This document shows, piece after piece, positions 49,513 through 58,210 of a stretch of 64,000 nucleotides of DNA. The position numbers and the translations under genes were made by a program. Below the pieces are notes generated by a model, which worked only from the letters and a program-made list of their open reading frames with translations, did not search any database and was not told the origin of the DNA. How positions within the stretch are numbered: position 1 is the first letter of the stretch; each line of letters starts with the position of its first letter. This DNA is from Kibdelosporangium banguiense (GTDB lineage Bacteria; Actinomycetota; Actinomycetes; Mycobacteriales; Pseudonocardiaceae), in assembly GCF_017876405.1 (NCBI RefSeq), contig NZ_JAGINW010000001.1:4415203-4479202 (forward strand). The letters run 5' to 3'.

Positions 49513-50604
49513 GTGAGCGCAGGAATCAGCTTTGTCGGAGCGGGTCCGGGGGCCACGGACCTGATCACGGTGCGAGGCGCTCGCCGTATCGGCGAGGCCG
49601 ACGTGGTGCTGTGGACGCCGGCCATCGTCGAGGCCGGTTGGGTGCGGGAGAACACCAGACCCGGGGCCGAACTCATCGATATGGCGCGGCATGGCGACGA
49701 CGAGATCGTCGAGGTGTACCGGCGCGCGGTCCGCGACAAGCTTCGCGTGGCCCGGCTGCACGCAGGTGATCCGGCCACGTGGCCCGGATTGCGGGCACAG
49801 TTGGACATCTGCGCCCGGGTCGGACTGCCGGCCGAGGTGATCGCGGGTGTCTCGCCGGCTTCGGCCGCCGCGGTCTCGATGGGTGTTTCCCTCCTCGAGC
49901 CCGGCTTCGCCGACTCGGTGATCTCGGCAGGCCAGGAGACCGCCGGCATGCCCGATCTCGCGCAGATCAAGGAGTACGCCCAGTTCGGCACCACGATGGC
50001 GGTGCTCGTGCCTGCCGCCCGCGCGGCTGAGCTGGCGGATGCCTTGCGCAGCGGCGGATTCGACGACGAGACCCCGATCGTGGCCGCCTACAAGGTGAGC
50101 TGGCCGGACGAGATCGTGGTCCGCACGACCATCGGTGAACTGGTCGCAACCGTTAAGCAGCACCGGCTTTGGCGGCACACGCTGTTCCTGATCGGCGGCG
50201 CTGTGCGGGCCGGGCGTGCGCGTGCGGTCGCCGGTGAGCCGGCCCGCCGGCCGGAGAGCGTGGTCCGTTGGTCCCGTACTCGTAGCAAGTCCAGCTGGCG
50301 CGCCGAGTCGAAGCGGACAGTCGTGGAAACGCCTGCGCCTGAGCCAGAGCGCGTGACCGTCACCGCGGTCGCCGAGCCGGAACAGAAGCCCGCGCCCGCG
50401 AAAGCCGCGGCAGCGAGCACGGCGACGAAGTCCGTGACCGCGCAAACCACGCCTGCCAAGAAGACACCGGCAAAACCGGCACCGGTCAAGGCGGCGGCGA
50501 AGCAGCCCGTCAAAGCAGCCACCCCGGCCAAGACGGCAGCCAAGACGCCCACGAAGAAGACCACGCGCACACAACCTCAGCGTGGCCGGAGAACCGGGTC
50601 ATGA
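49513..50604 (+). CDS. CobM-like tetrapyrrole methyltransferase with Lys/Ala/Pro-rich tail
   Basis: 363 residues. Residues 1-235 match precorrin-4 C11-methyltransferase (SFVGAGPGATDLITVRGARR, ARLHAGDPATWPGL, VIAGVSPASAAAV, RHTLFLIGGAV). Residues 240-363 form a basic low-complexity tail rich in Lys, Ala, Pro and Thr (repeats such as AAKTPTKKTT and TPAKKTPAKPAP), like histone H1 or mycobacterial HupB tails. No other cobalamin-ring gene is adjacent. The start is GTG 49513. The stop overlaps lmbE-like by ATGA. Confidence 0.85.
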   Translation: MSAGISFVGAGPGATDLITVRGARRIGEADVVLWTPAIVEAGWVRENTRPGAELIDMARHGDDEIVEVYRRAVRDKLRVARLHAGDPATWPGLRAQLDICARVGLPAEVIAGVSPASAAAVSMGVSLLEPGFADSVISAGQETAGMPDLAQIKEYAQFGTTMAVLVPAARAAELADALRSGGFDDETPIVAAYKVSWPDEIVVRTTIGELVATVKQHRLWRHTLFLIGGAVRAGRARAVAGEPARRPESVVRWSRTRSKSSWRAESKRTVVETPAPEPERVTVTAVAEPEQKPAPAKAAAASTATKSVTAQTTPAKKTPAKPAPVKAAAKQPVKAATPAKTAAKTPTKKTTRTQPQRGRRTGS

Positions 50605-51320
50605 CTGATAATTTTGAGCCTATGCCGTCTGACTGGGAGCGTGGGCTCGCGGTCGTGGCACATCCCGATGACCTGGAATACGGTGCTTCCGCGGCCATCG
50701 CGCGGTGGGTCGACGAAGGCCGCTCGATGGTCTACGTCCTCGCCAGCCGTGGCGAGGCAGGCATCGACGGGCTTGCCCCGGAGGAGTCCGGGCCGTTGCG
50801 TGAGCGTGAGCAGATCGAGGCGGCCAGGATCGTCGGTGTGTCCGAAGTGGAATTCCTGGACCACGCGGACGGTGTGATCGAGTACGGCGTTGCGTTGCGC
50901 CGCGACCTGGCCGCCGCGATCCGCAGGCATCGGCCGGAGATCATTGTCACGCTGAACTTCGCGCCGGCCTGGCCCGGCGGGTACCGCAACTCGCCGGACC
51001 ACCGCAATGTCGGCGAGGCCCTGCTGGACGCCGTCGGTGACGCCGGAAACCGCTGGATATTCCGGGATCTGGAGCTGGAGCCGTGGAACGGCGTGCGCTG
51101 GGTGGCGGTGGCCGGTTCACCACAGGCCACGCATGCCGTCGATGTCACGTCCAGTTTGGACCGTGGGGTCGAATCCCTGCAGGCGCACAAGGCATACCTG
51201 GAAGCCCTCGGGCCCGGGCCGATGTCGGACCCGAACACCTTCCTGCGTGAGGCGGCGCAGCAGGCTGCCGCCAGGTTCGGCGGCAAGCCCGCTGCGACGT
51301 TCGAACTGATTCCCTGCTAA
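50601..51320 (+). CDS. PIG-L (LmbE) family deacetylase
   Basis: 239 residues. The zinc-binding motif is VVAHPDDLEYGA, and the second His pair region is NSPDHRNVG. This is the family of MshB and Mca, N-acetylglucosamine deacetylases and amidases of mycothiol metabolism; other members act in glycan or antibiotic tailoring. It is translationally coupled to the CobM-like gene by an ATGA overlap. The substrate is not predictable from sequence. Confidence 0.9.
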   Translation: MTDNFEPMPSDWERGLAVVAHPDDLEYGASAAIARWVDEGRSMVYVLASRGEAGIDGLAPEESGPLREREQIEAARIVGVSEVEFLDHADGVIEYGVALRRDLAAAIRRHRPEIIVTLNFAPAWPGGYRNSPDHRNVGEALLDAVGDAGNRWIFRDLELEPWNGVRWVAVAGSPQATHAVDVTSSLDRGVESLQAHKAYLEALGPGPMSDPNTFLREAAQQAAARFGGKPAATFELIPC

Positions 51321-52474
51321 CTGCGGAACGGGCCGGTCACCTCGAAGGTGACGCCTGCGAAGACGCTGTTGGAAGTGCCGCGCTGTGAGGAGAAGTAGAG
51401 CCTCTTGCCGTCCGGGCTGAAGGCGGGCCCGGTGATCTCCGAACCGTCGTGCCCGTTCACCCGGAGGAACGGCGCGACGACGAGGTTGGACGTGATGAGG
51501 CAGATCTCCATGTTGCCGCCGTCTTCCGCGACGAACAGGTCGCCCGCGCTGGAGCGTGTCACGTTGTCCACACCGGTCAGCGGCGGTGTGCCGGGGCTGA
51601 CGAGCGAGTCGTCGTAGGTCAGGCTGATCGAGCTGTTGGCCGCGTCGTACGCCCAGACCCGGTTGTCGCCCTTGGTGGTGAACCAGCAGACCCCGGCCGC
51701 GTAGTAGCAGCCCTCGCCGCCGTTGAACCGCTTGGCGCCGGCGACCTGGCCGCGCGTTGCCGGGCTGCCGTCCGGGTCCGGTACCTGCTTCCAGGTGACC
51801 GGGCCGCTGGTCTGCGAGTCCGTGCCGATCAGCACTTCCAGCCGGCCCGCGGACAGATCGCCCCAGGTGTTCGGGATGAACCGGTAGAAGCAGCCGTCGG
51901 GCACGTCCTCGGTCAGGTAGATGACCTTGCGCTCAGGGTCGGCCGCGCACGCCTCGTGCTTGAAGCGGCCCATCGCCGGGCGGCGGATCGCGGCCTTCAC
52001 ACCGAACGGATCGGTCTCATACACGTAGCCTCGGTCGATTTCCTCACAGGAAAGCCAGGTGTTCCAAGGGGTCGCGCCGCCTGCGCAGTTGACGCTGGTG
52101 AAGTTGAGCGTGCGGTACGCGTCCACGATGTTGCCGCCTGCGTCGAACTTCACCGACCCCACGCCGCCGACGAGCGGGACTTCGCTGTTCGACGTGTAGA
52201 TCCAGCCTGTTCCGTCGGCGAAGCACGCCCCACCGTCAGGCGCTGAGTGCCAGGTGTACGACGTGCTGGCCACGCGCTGCCCGGACCGGGCGATGATCCG
52301 GCTGGTGAAGTTGCTCGGTAACGACACGCCGTTGGCGTCAGCGGCCTGCAGCGGGCCGTACGGGCTCGGTCCGGGCTGGGCGGTCGCGGCGAACGCGTCG
52401 TGCCAGGACGCTCCGCCGAACGCGGCAGCGGCCGCACCGACGACGCCGACACGTAAGAAGTCACGACGTTCCAC
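51317..52474 (-). CDS. Exported PhoX/DUF839 family phosphatase-like protein
   Basis: 385 residues. The Tat signal is VERRDFLRVGVVGAAAAAFG. The mature part is a beta-propeller of the alkaline phosphatase PhoX family, with NTWLSCEE, MGRFKHEACA, YLTEDVPDGCFYRF and NVTRSSAGDLFVAEDGG, matching metal-site regions. PhoX enzymes use Ca and Fe. The GTG start has CGGAG upstream. Its stop overlaps the deacetylase 3' end by 4 bases. Confidence 0.85.
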   Translation of the reverse strand: MERRDFLRVGVVGAAAAAFGGASWHDAFAATAQPGPSPYGPLQAADANGVSLPSNFTSRIIARSGQRVASTSYTWHSAPDGGACFADGTGWIYTSNSEVPLVGGVGSVKFDAGGNIVDAYRTLNFTSVNCAGGATPWNTWLSCEEIDRGYVYETDPFGVKAAIRRPAMGRFKHEACAADPERKVIYLTEDVPDGCFYRFIPNTWGDLSAGRLEVLIGTDSQTSGPVTWKQVPDPDGSPATRGQVAGAKRFNGGEGCYYAAGVCWFTTKGDNRVWAYDAANSSISLTYDDSLVSPGTPPLTGVDNVTRSSAGDLFVAEDGGNMEICLITSNLVVAPFLRVNGHDGSEITGPAFSPDGKRLYFSSQRGTSNSVFAGVTFEVTGPFRS

Positions 52475-52583
52475 TGTTGAACTCCGTTCGCGGTGGGTAC
52501 AGGGCCAGTTGCAACGTGTAACGAACGTAGTGTCGCGCAGTGACAGCTGCGCCAACACCCGACGAACTGATGGGATGGGTGGC

Positions 52584-53336
52584 ATGACGACACCACCCGT
52601 TGCCGTGATCACCGGGGCGGCGCAGGGGATCGGCCGTGAGGTCGCCCGTGTGCTTGCTGCCCGTGGCTACGCGACTGTTCTGACTGACCTGCAGGAACCC
52701 GCTGAAACCGGTGCGTTGACAGTGCTCGGTGACGTGAGTGACCCGGATAGCGTGGCTTCGCTGGCCAGTCAGGTGCGCTCGACGTTCGGCCGGGTGGACG
52801 TGCTGGTCAACAATGCCGGTGTGTCGCTGCTGCGGCCTGCTGAGGAGACGACAGCCGAGCAGTGGCGCCGGGTGATCGACGTGAACCTGACCGGGCCTTT
52901 TCTGCTCTGCCAGGAATTCGGCCGGGACATGCTCGCCGCCGGGTCGGGCTCGATCGTGAACATCGCCTCCATCGCCGGGTTGCAGGGCGTGTCCGACCGC
53001 GCTGCCTACAACGCGAGCAAGCACGGGTTGATCGGCCTGACGCGGACGCTGGCCGCCGAGTGGGGCGGCCGGGGCGTGCGCGTGAACGCGGTGTGCCCGG
53101 GGTGGGTGAAGACCGAGATGGACGTCGCCGACCAGGCCAGTGGCGGATACACCGACGACGACATCACTGGTCAGGTGCCGATGGGACGGTTCGCTGCGCC
53201 CGGGGACATTGCGTCGGCCGTCGCATTCCTTGCTGATTCCGGGATGTCGGGCTTCATCAACGGTGTCGCGTTGCCGGTCGACGGTGGCTGGACGGCCGAC
53301 GGCAGCTGGACTTCGCTGCGACTGCGGAAACGTTAG
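52584..53336 (+). CDS. SDR family oxidoreductase
   Basis: 250 residues, classical short-chain dehydrogenase. NAD(P) site is TGAAQGIG, strand 4 is VNNAG, catalytic Ser is in NIASIAGLQG and YxxxK is YNASK. The end SGFINGVALPVDGGW is typical. The substrate is unknown. It is divergent from PhoX. Confidence 0.92.
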   Translation: MTTPPVAVITGAAQGIGREVARVLAARGYATVLTDLQEPAETGALTVLGDVSDPDSVASLASQVRSTFGRVDVLVNNAGVSLLRPAEETTAEQWRRVIDVNLTGPFLLCQEFGRDMLAAGSGSIVNIASIAGLQGVSDRAAYNASKHGLIGLTRTLAAEWGGRGVRVNAVCPGWVKTEMDVADQASGGYTDDDITGQVPMGRFAAPGDIASAVAFLADSGMSGFINGVALPVDGGWTADGSWTSLRLRKR

Positions 53337-53350
53337 AGACGTCAACGTTG

Positions 53351-54226
53351 TCATTCATGCGCATGCCTGAAGAACTTCTCCGCCTTCAACACTGAACTCC
53401 GCGCTGCCTCGTGTTTGCCGGTGAAAGCCGCCAGGCTTTCCCGGCGCACGGCATCCGGCCGGCGGCCGAGCATGGCGGCCACCAGCCCGGCCGGTGAGAT
53501 GCCGGACATCAGTCCAGTGTGGACGGCCTCGCCGTCGCGCAGCACGGTGATCCGGTTGCAGATCTGGTAAAGCTCGTCGAGCTGGTGGCTGACGTAGATC
53601 ACTGCCACATCCCGCTCGTGCAGCCCGCGGATCACGTCGAAGAGAGTGTCTATATCGGACGGTTCCAACGAGGACGCGGGCTCGTCCATGATGACGATGC
53701 GGGCGTCGGTGTTCACGGCCCGCGCGATCGCGACCATCTTCTGGATGTCGGGGCTCAACGATCGCAGCTCCTGGCGCGGATCGATGAAGATGCCCAGTGA
53801 CTCCAGCAGTCTCGACGCGGCCTGGTGCATGTGCCGCGAGCAGACCAGTCCCAGCCGGTTGCGAGGTTCGCGGCCCCGGAACAGGCTGGCGCTGACCGAC
53901 AACGCGCCCGCCGGGCGGGCGTCCTGGTGGACCGTGCTGATGCCGCGTTGCTGTGCGTCCTGGGTTCCCTTGAACCGCACCGGTTCGCCTTTGTGGAACA
54001 GCAGTCCCTGATCGGGCTGGTACACCCCGGTCAGCACCTTGACCAAAGTGGACTTGCCCGCGCCGTCCACGCCGGCCAGCCCGTGCACCTGGCCCCGCTC
54101 CAGCAGGAAGTCCACGCCCTTGAGGGCGGGCGTGCCGGCGAGGTGTTTGGTGACGCGGACAGCCTCGAGCAAATGAGCCTCCGTCTGGCCTTCGGGGTAG
54201 GACGGACGCCGATCGTCCTTGGTGAC
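53351..54226 (-). CDS. Half-length sugar ABC transporter ATPase
   Basis: 291 residues, equal to the first nucleotide-binding domain of RbsA/MglA-type ATPases, which are normally about 500 residues with two domains. Walker A is GVDGAGKST, Q-loop STVHQD, Walker B VIMDEPASSLEPSD and H-loop VSHQLDEL. The signature reads LSPDIQKMVAIARA, still family-like. The second domain, permease and binding protein are absent. It may be a truncated relic or an orphan. The start is GTG 54226 or TTG 54268. Confidence 0.75.
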   Translation of the reverse strand, partial: VTKDDRRPSYPEGQTEAHLLEAVRVTKHLAGTPALKGVDFLLERGQVHGLAGVDGAGKSTLVKVLTGVYQPDQGLLFHKGEPVRFKGTQDAQQRGISTVHQDARPAGALSVSASLFRGREPRNRLGLVCSRHMHQAASRLLESLGIFIDPRQELRSLSPDIQKMVAIARAVNTDARIVIMDEPASSLEPSDIDTLFDVIRGLHERDVAVIYVSHQLDELYQICNRITVLRDGEAVHTGLMSGISPAGLVAAMLGRRPDAVRRESLAAFTGKHEAARSSVLKAEKFFRHAHE

Positions 54227-54284
54227 GGCGTGTGTCCTATTAGTTATGCCCGGTAGACCAATCGTCAAGAATTGACACGGTGAC

Positions 54285-54321
54285 GATCGAAAGTGATCGG
54301 TCGGGAGCGGAAAACCGATCA
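54285..54321. promoter_or_regulatory. DeoR-type operator and inverted repeat before the ABC gene
   Basis: GATCGAAAGTGATC (54285-54298) reads GATCACTTTCGATC on the minus strand and matches 12 of 14 bases of the site before deoR. TGATCGGT (54294-54301) and ACCGATCA (54314-54321) form an overlapping 8-bp inverted repeat, which could also be the deoR-gene terminator. Confidence 0.55.
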
Positions 54322-54353
54322 GCGCAACGGTGTTTTGTTTCCCATGGTGCTCA

Positions 54354-55115
54354 CTACGCGATGTAGATCTTGACGCCGGAGGCTCGTAGAGCTGCGAGTT
54401 CCGCTGGATCGGCGCGGGAGTCGGTCACCACATGGGATATCCGCGCGGCCGGAACGGTCTGGACCATTGTGTCCACTCCGATCTTCGTGTTGTCCACCAG
54501 CGCCACCACTTCGGTCGCCGCTGCGGCCATCGCGCGGTCGATTCCGGCGACGCCGGCGTTCGGTGTCGACATGCCCCGGGCCGCGGTCAGGCCGTTGCTC
54601 GACAGGAACGCCCGCTGCACGCGCAGGGTCGCCAGGCTCTCCTCGGCCGAGCTGCCGACCAGGGCGTAGATCGAACCGCGCAGCAGTCCGCCGGTGACCA
54701 TCACCTCGATCCCGGGTGATCGCGCAAACGCTTGCGTGACCAGCAGCGAGTTCGTGACCACGGTCAGCTCGGGCAGCCTGGCCAGCCGTTTGGCCAGCGC
54801 CTGGGTAGTGGTTCCGGCGCCGATGACGATGGCATCGCCAGGTGCGACGAGCTCGGCGGCAAGATCGGCGATCGCGGCCTTCTCGTCGCTGGCGACCCCG
54901 GCCTTCTCGGTGTAGCTCGGTTCGTACGCCGTCCGGTCGTTGGCGACCGCGCCGCCGTGCCGCCGCGCGAGCATGCCCTCGGCTTCCAGGTGGCGCAGAT
55001 CGCGCCGGACCGTCACCTCGCTCGTCTTGACGATCCTGGCCAGTTCACGCAGCGACACTGCGCCGTTGGACCGGACCAATTCAAGGATGACCTGACGGCG
55101 TTCGGCGGCGAACAT
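54354..55115 (-). CDS. DeoR family transcriptional regulator
   Basis: 253 residues. The N-terminal helix-turn-helix is RRQVILELVRSNGAVSLRELARIVKTSEVTVRRDLRHLEAEG, followed by ARRHGGAV. The C-terminal sugar-phosphate sensor domain has VIGAGTTTQALAKRL and STPNAGVAGIDRAM. It should repress a sugar or polyol operon. The half ABC ATPase gene is next, 85-127 bp downstream. Confidence 0.92.
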   Translation of the reverse strand: MFAAERRQVILELVRSNGAVSLRELARIVKTSEVTVRRDLRHLEAEGMLARRHGGAVANDRTAYEPSYTEKAGVASDEKAAIADLAAELVAPGDAIVIGAGTTTQALAKRLARLPELTVVTNSLLVTQAFARSPGIEVMVTGGLLRGSIYALVGSSAEESLATLRVQRAFLSSNGLTAARGMSTPNAGVAGIDRAMAAAATEVVALVDNTKIGVDTMVQTVPAARISHVVTDSRADPAELAALRASGVKIYIA

Positions 55116-55131
55116 GCGCCGAGATTAACGT

Positions 55132-55145
55132 GATCACTTCTGATC
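55132..55145. promoter_or_regulatory. deoR operator
   Basis: GATCA-CTTC-TGATC is a perfect 5-bp inverted repeat 16 bases upstream of the deoR ATG. It matches the site at 54285-54298, so the regulator probably controls itself and the ABC gene. Confidence 0.6.
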
Positions 55146-55163
55146 GGACAGTGACCGGTTTTG

Positions 55164-55195
55164 ACGTCCTCCCCACGGTTGACCCGGGGGATTCC
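55164..55195 (-). mobile_element. IS200/IS605-type right-end hairpin
   Basis: On the minus strand the sequence reads GGAATCCCCCGGGTCAA then CCGTGGGGAGGACGT: a hairpin CCCC/GGGG followed by GGAGGACGTC. This strongly resembles the 3' end of IS200/IS605 TnpB elements, which is also the guide-scaffold end of their omega RNA. It lies 16-50 bases beyond the tnpB stop, as in intact elements. Confidence 0.65.
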
Positions 55196-55211
55196 AACCC
55201 GCTACCTGTAC

Positions 55212-55865
55212 TCAGAGAGTGAGAGGCGCGAGTTGAGGTTCGCGGTTCACGGCCCCGCCCAGTGGCTGGAGGGCTCCCCGCGCTGTCACCGCCCGTCCGG
55301 CGGCGATATTCTTTGCCGCGTTCACATCGGCATGGCAGACGAACCTGCAGGCGACACACTGGAACACCGCTTTGCTCTTGCGGTTCTCCGGCGCGATGTA
55401 CCCACAGGCCGAACACTGCTGCGAGGTGTACGCGGCCTTGACCTTTTCCATCCGACCTGGTGCCTTGTGGTCGAGCCGAGTTACCAGCATTCCCCATCCG
55501 TTGGCCAGGATGCCCCGGTTGAGCCCGGCCTTCTGCCGCACACCACGGCCCGGCTGATCGAGGGTGCCCTTCGCCGAGCGGGTCATGCCTCGAATGGAGA
55601 GTGCCTCCACCCGGATCACGTCACATCCGCGTGCCAGACTGGTGGACGTCTTCTCCACCCAGTCCTTCCGTCGATCCGTGACACGTGCGGCCAGGCGCGC
55701 GATCGCGCGTTTGACCCAGCCGCGCCGGTTCGATCCCCGCTTGCGGCGAGCCAACGCGCGGCGCAAGCGATCCAGCCGGTGCTGCTCGCCTGCTGTCAGG
55801 CCAGCCGGTAACGAGGCATGACCCAATGTCAACAGCCAGTAACAGCAATTCGGGACACGCCACAC
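55212..55865 (-). pseudogene. Truncated TnpB (IS200/IS605 accessory protein)
   Basis: The C-terminal half of TnpB, about 195 recognisable residues out of about 400. LTAGEQHRLDRLRRALARRK, DRRKDWVEKTSTSLARG, the RuvC-II Glu in VIRVEALSIRGM, zinc ribbon CSACGYIAPENRKSKAVFQC with VACRFVC, and the RuvC-III Asp in HADVNAAKNI are present. The N-terminal half with the first RuvC Asp is gone; the first about 22 codons of the open frame have no similarity. It is therefore inactive as a nuclease. No TnpA is present. Confidence 0.85.
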
Positions 55866-55925
55866 TGGATCGATGGCATCGTTTCCTGTCCACGCCTCAA
55901 GGTGCGGTCTCCACCGATCGGCGTC

Positions 55926-56837
55926 CTAGGACCGCTGCCGAGTCAGCCAGTCGTCGATCTCGGTGAGGGTCTTGGTCCGGGCCGGCTCGGCGGACAGGAA
56001 CAGGTCGTGCAGGCCGTCCGGGATCTCCACCACCGTGACACGCTTGCCCAGGCGTGGCGCGAATTTGATCATGTCGGCGACGTCGAGCACGGTGTCCGCG
56101 GTCATCGCGTCCTGCGCCCAGGCCTTGGCGTGCAGCCAGCTGCGGCTGGAGTGCAGCACGAGCACCGGCGCCTGGATGTCCAGTCCGGCCTGCAGCCGGG
56201 CGTGCCCGATCCGGATCGCCCGCAGCCAGCCGGCCAGTACCGGGAAGGCGTTGATGGGCTTCATCTTCAGATCGAACTCCCACTCACCGTGGTGGTTTTT
56301 GTGGATGCTCTGGCCGTACACGCCGCCGAGGCCGTTGCGGATCACCAGCTTCGGCGCGATCCGGCCGACGCCCTTGATCACCGCCGTGCCGATCGTGCGC
56401 ATCACCCACGGCTCGGCCAGTTCGAACCACGGGCTGTTGAGGATCAGGCCGTCGACCGGGTAGTCCTTGCGCGCGTCCAGCCACAGTGGCGTGATCAGGC
56501 CGCCTGTGGAGTGCGCCATCACGGTCAGCCGTTCGTGGCCGTCCTCGCGCATCAGCTCGACGGCCGCGTCGAGCTCCTCGAAGTACTCGGTGATGTCCAG
56601 CACGAAGTTCGGCGTGTCGCCGTCGCGCAGGGACCGGCCGTAGTAGCGCAGGTCGACGGCGTAGAAGTCGAAGCCCTGAGCGGTGAAATGCTCGGCGACG
56701 TGCCGCTGGAAGAAGTAGTCGGCGAAGCCGTGCACATAGAGGATCGCGCCGCGCGCCTGCTCGGCCGGAACCCGCACCAGGGTGGCGAACTTGCCGCCAG
56801 CGAGAGGCAGCGTCCGTGCCTCGAAGTCGTCGGTCAC
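55926..56837 (-). CDS. Alpha/beta hydrolase (monoacylglycerol lipase-like)
   Basis: 303 residues. Oxyanion motif LYVHGFADYFF, nucleophile AHSTGG, acid VLVLHSSRSW region and His in PDGLHDLFLS. It resembles serine aminopeptidase S33/lysophospholipase proteins of actinobacteria. There is no signal peptide. The start is GTG 56837. It is divergent from the siroheme synthase gene. Confidence 0.9.
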   Translation of the reverse strand: MTDDFEARTLPLAGGKFATLVRVPAEQARGAILYVHGFADYFFQRHVAEHFTAQGFDFYAVDLRYYGRSLRDGDTPNFVLDITEYFEELDAAVELMREDGHERLTVMAHSTGGLITPLWLDARKDYPVDGLILNSPWFELAEPWVMRTIGTAVIKGVGRIAPKLVIRNGLGGVYGQSIHKNHHGEWEFDLKMKPINAFPVLAGWLRAIRIGHARLQAGLDIQAPVLVLHSSRSWLHAKAWAQDAMTADTVLDVADMIKFAPRLGKRVTVVEIPDGLHDLFLSAEPARTKTLTEIDDWLTRQRS

Positions 56838-56920
56838 CCGCGCAGATTAGCCCGTGGGTGTGACTAATTCGATGTGCCTCGTGGCGCGAGTCATGGGGTC
56901 GAGAGGGCATGCTGTCCGGC

Positions 56921-58135
56921 ATGCACACAGAGCCGCACTACCTGGCCGGTCTTAACCTCGCTGGCCGCCGGGTTGTCGTCGTGGGCGCGGGCACCGTCGC
57001 TCAACGCCGCCTGCCCCGGTTGGTGTCCGCCGGTGCGCGGGTCGAGGTTGTCGCACCGTCAGCAACCCCGGCCGTCCAGGCGATGGCAGACAACGGTGAG
57101 ATCGTCTGGCACCAGCGGCCCTACGAGCCCGGCGACCTCGCTGACGCCTGGTACGTCGTCAGCTGCGCCTCGGACCCTGCTGTAAACGCCGCCGTGTCTG
57201 TCGAAGCCGAACGCGTGCGTGTCTTCTGTGTCCGTGCTGACGCCGGAACTGAGGGAAGCGCCGTCACGCCCGCCGTCGGCGACCACGACGGTCTGCTCGT
57301 TGGCGTGCTCGCTGGCGGTGAATACCGTCGTTCGGGAGCCGTACGGGACGAGATCCTCGACGCTCTGCGTGAGGGACGCGTGACCGCACGGCCCGAGCGT
57401 TCCGAACTCCCCGGCGTCGCCCTGATAGGTGGCGGCCCCGGCGACCCCGAACTGATCACCGTTCGCGGCCGACGCCTGCTCGCCCGCGCCGATGTCGTCG
57501 TCGCCGACAGGCTTGCCCCGCGGGAGTTGCTGGACGACCTGCCACCCCAGGTGGAAGTGGTGGACGCGGCGAAGATCCCCTACGGCCGGGCGGCCTCCCA
57601 GGACTTCATCAACACAACCTTGGTGGAGAACGCCCTGGCCGGAAAATTCGTGGTACGCCTCAAAGGCGGCGACCCCTACGTGTTCGGCCGCGGCTTCGAA
57701 GAACTCATCGCGTGCGCCCAAGCGGGCGTGCCGGTCACTGTTGTCCCCGGCGTCACGTCGGCTTTCGCGGCGCCCGCGGTTGCCGGTGTTCCGGTGACCC
57801 ACCGCGGCGTAGCCCACGAAGTGGTAGTGGTATCAGGCCATGTCAGCCCAGACTCCGAAGCGTCCCTTGTGGACTGGTCAGCCCTGGCCCGGTTGCGCGG
57901 AACCATCGTCCTGCTGATGGGAGTCGAACGAATAGCAGCCTTCGCCGACACCCTCATCGCAGGAGGCCGCCCCACCGACACCCCAGTCGCAGTCGTCCAG
58001 GAGGGCACCACCCGCAACCAACGCGTACTAAGGTCCACTTTGGACAGAGTGGCGAAAGATGTGCAGGCGGAAGGGATCCGCCCACCCGCCATCATAGTCA
58101 TCGGCCCAGTCGCCGGCCTGTCGGAACTGGGCTGA
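56921..58135 (+). CDS. cobA: Siroheme synthase: precorrin-2 dehydrogenase/uroporphyrinogen-III C-methyltransferase
   Basis: 404 residues. The N-terminal NAD-binding domain (VVVVGAGTVAQRRLPRLVSAG) oxidises precorrin-2. The C-terminal SUMT domain (ALIGGGPGDPELITVRGRR, VRLKGGDPYVFGRGFEEL, VVPGVTSAFAAPA, VTHRGVAHEVVVVSGH) methylates uroporphyrinogen III twice. It feeds siroheme and cobalamin synthesis. A separate ferrochelatase domain is reduced. ATG 56909 is an alternative start. Confidence 0.93.
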   Translation: MHTEPHYLAGLNLAGRRVVVVGAGTVAQRRLPRLVSAGARVEVVAPSATPAVQAMADNGEIVWHQRPYEPGDLADAWYVVSCASDPAVNAAVSVEAERVRVFCVRADAGTEGSAVTPAVGDHDGLLVGVLAGGEYRRSGAVRDEILDALREGRVTARPERSELPGVALIGGGPGDPELITVRGRRLLARADVVVADRLAPRELLDDLPPQVEVVDAAKIPYGRAASQDFINTTLVENALAGKFVVRLKGGDPYVFGRGFEELIACAQAGVPVTVVPGVTSAFAAPAVAGVPVTHRGVAHEVVVVSGHVSPDSEASLVDWSALARLRGTIVLLMGVERIAAFADTLIAGGRPTDTPVAVVQEGTTRNQRVLRSTLDRVAKDVQAEGIRPPAIIVIGPVAGLSELG

Positions 58136-58154
58136 ACGCAGAAACCCCGAACAC

Positions 58155-58188
58155 GACAAACCCCGGCCTGACCAGGCCGGGGTTTGTC
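58155..58188. terminator. Bidirectional terminator between cobA and DEAD helicase
   Basis: GACAAACCCCGGCCTG and CAGGCCGGGGTTTGTC form a perfect 16-bp stem with a 2-base spacer. It lies 20 bases past the cobA stop and 23 bases past the convergent helicase stop. The TTTGTC end gives weak T-richness. Confidence 0.88.
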
Positions 58189-58210
58189 AGTTTCAGGCTG
58201 GATGTCTTGC

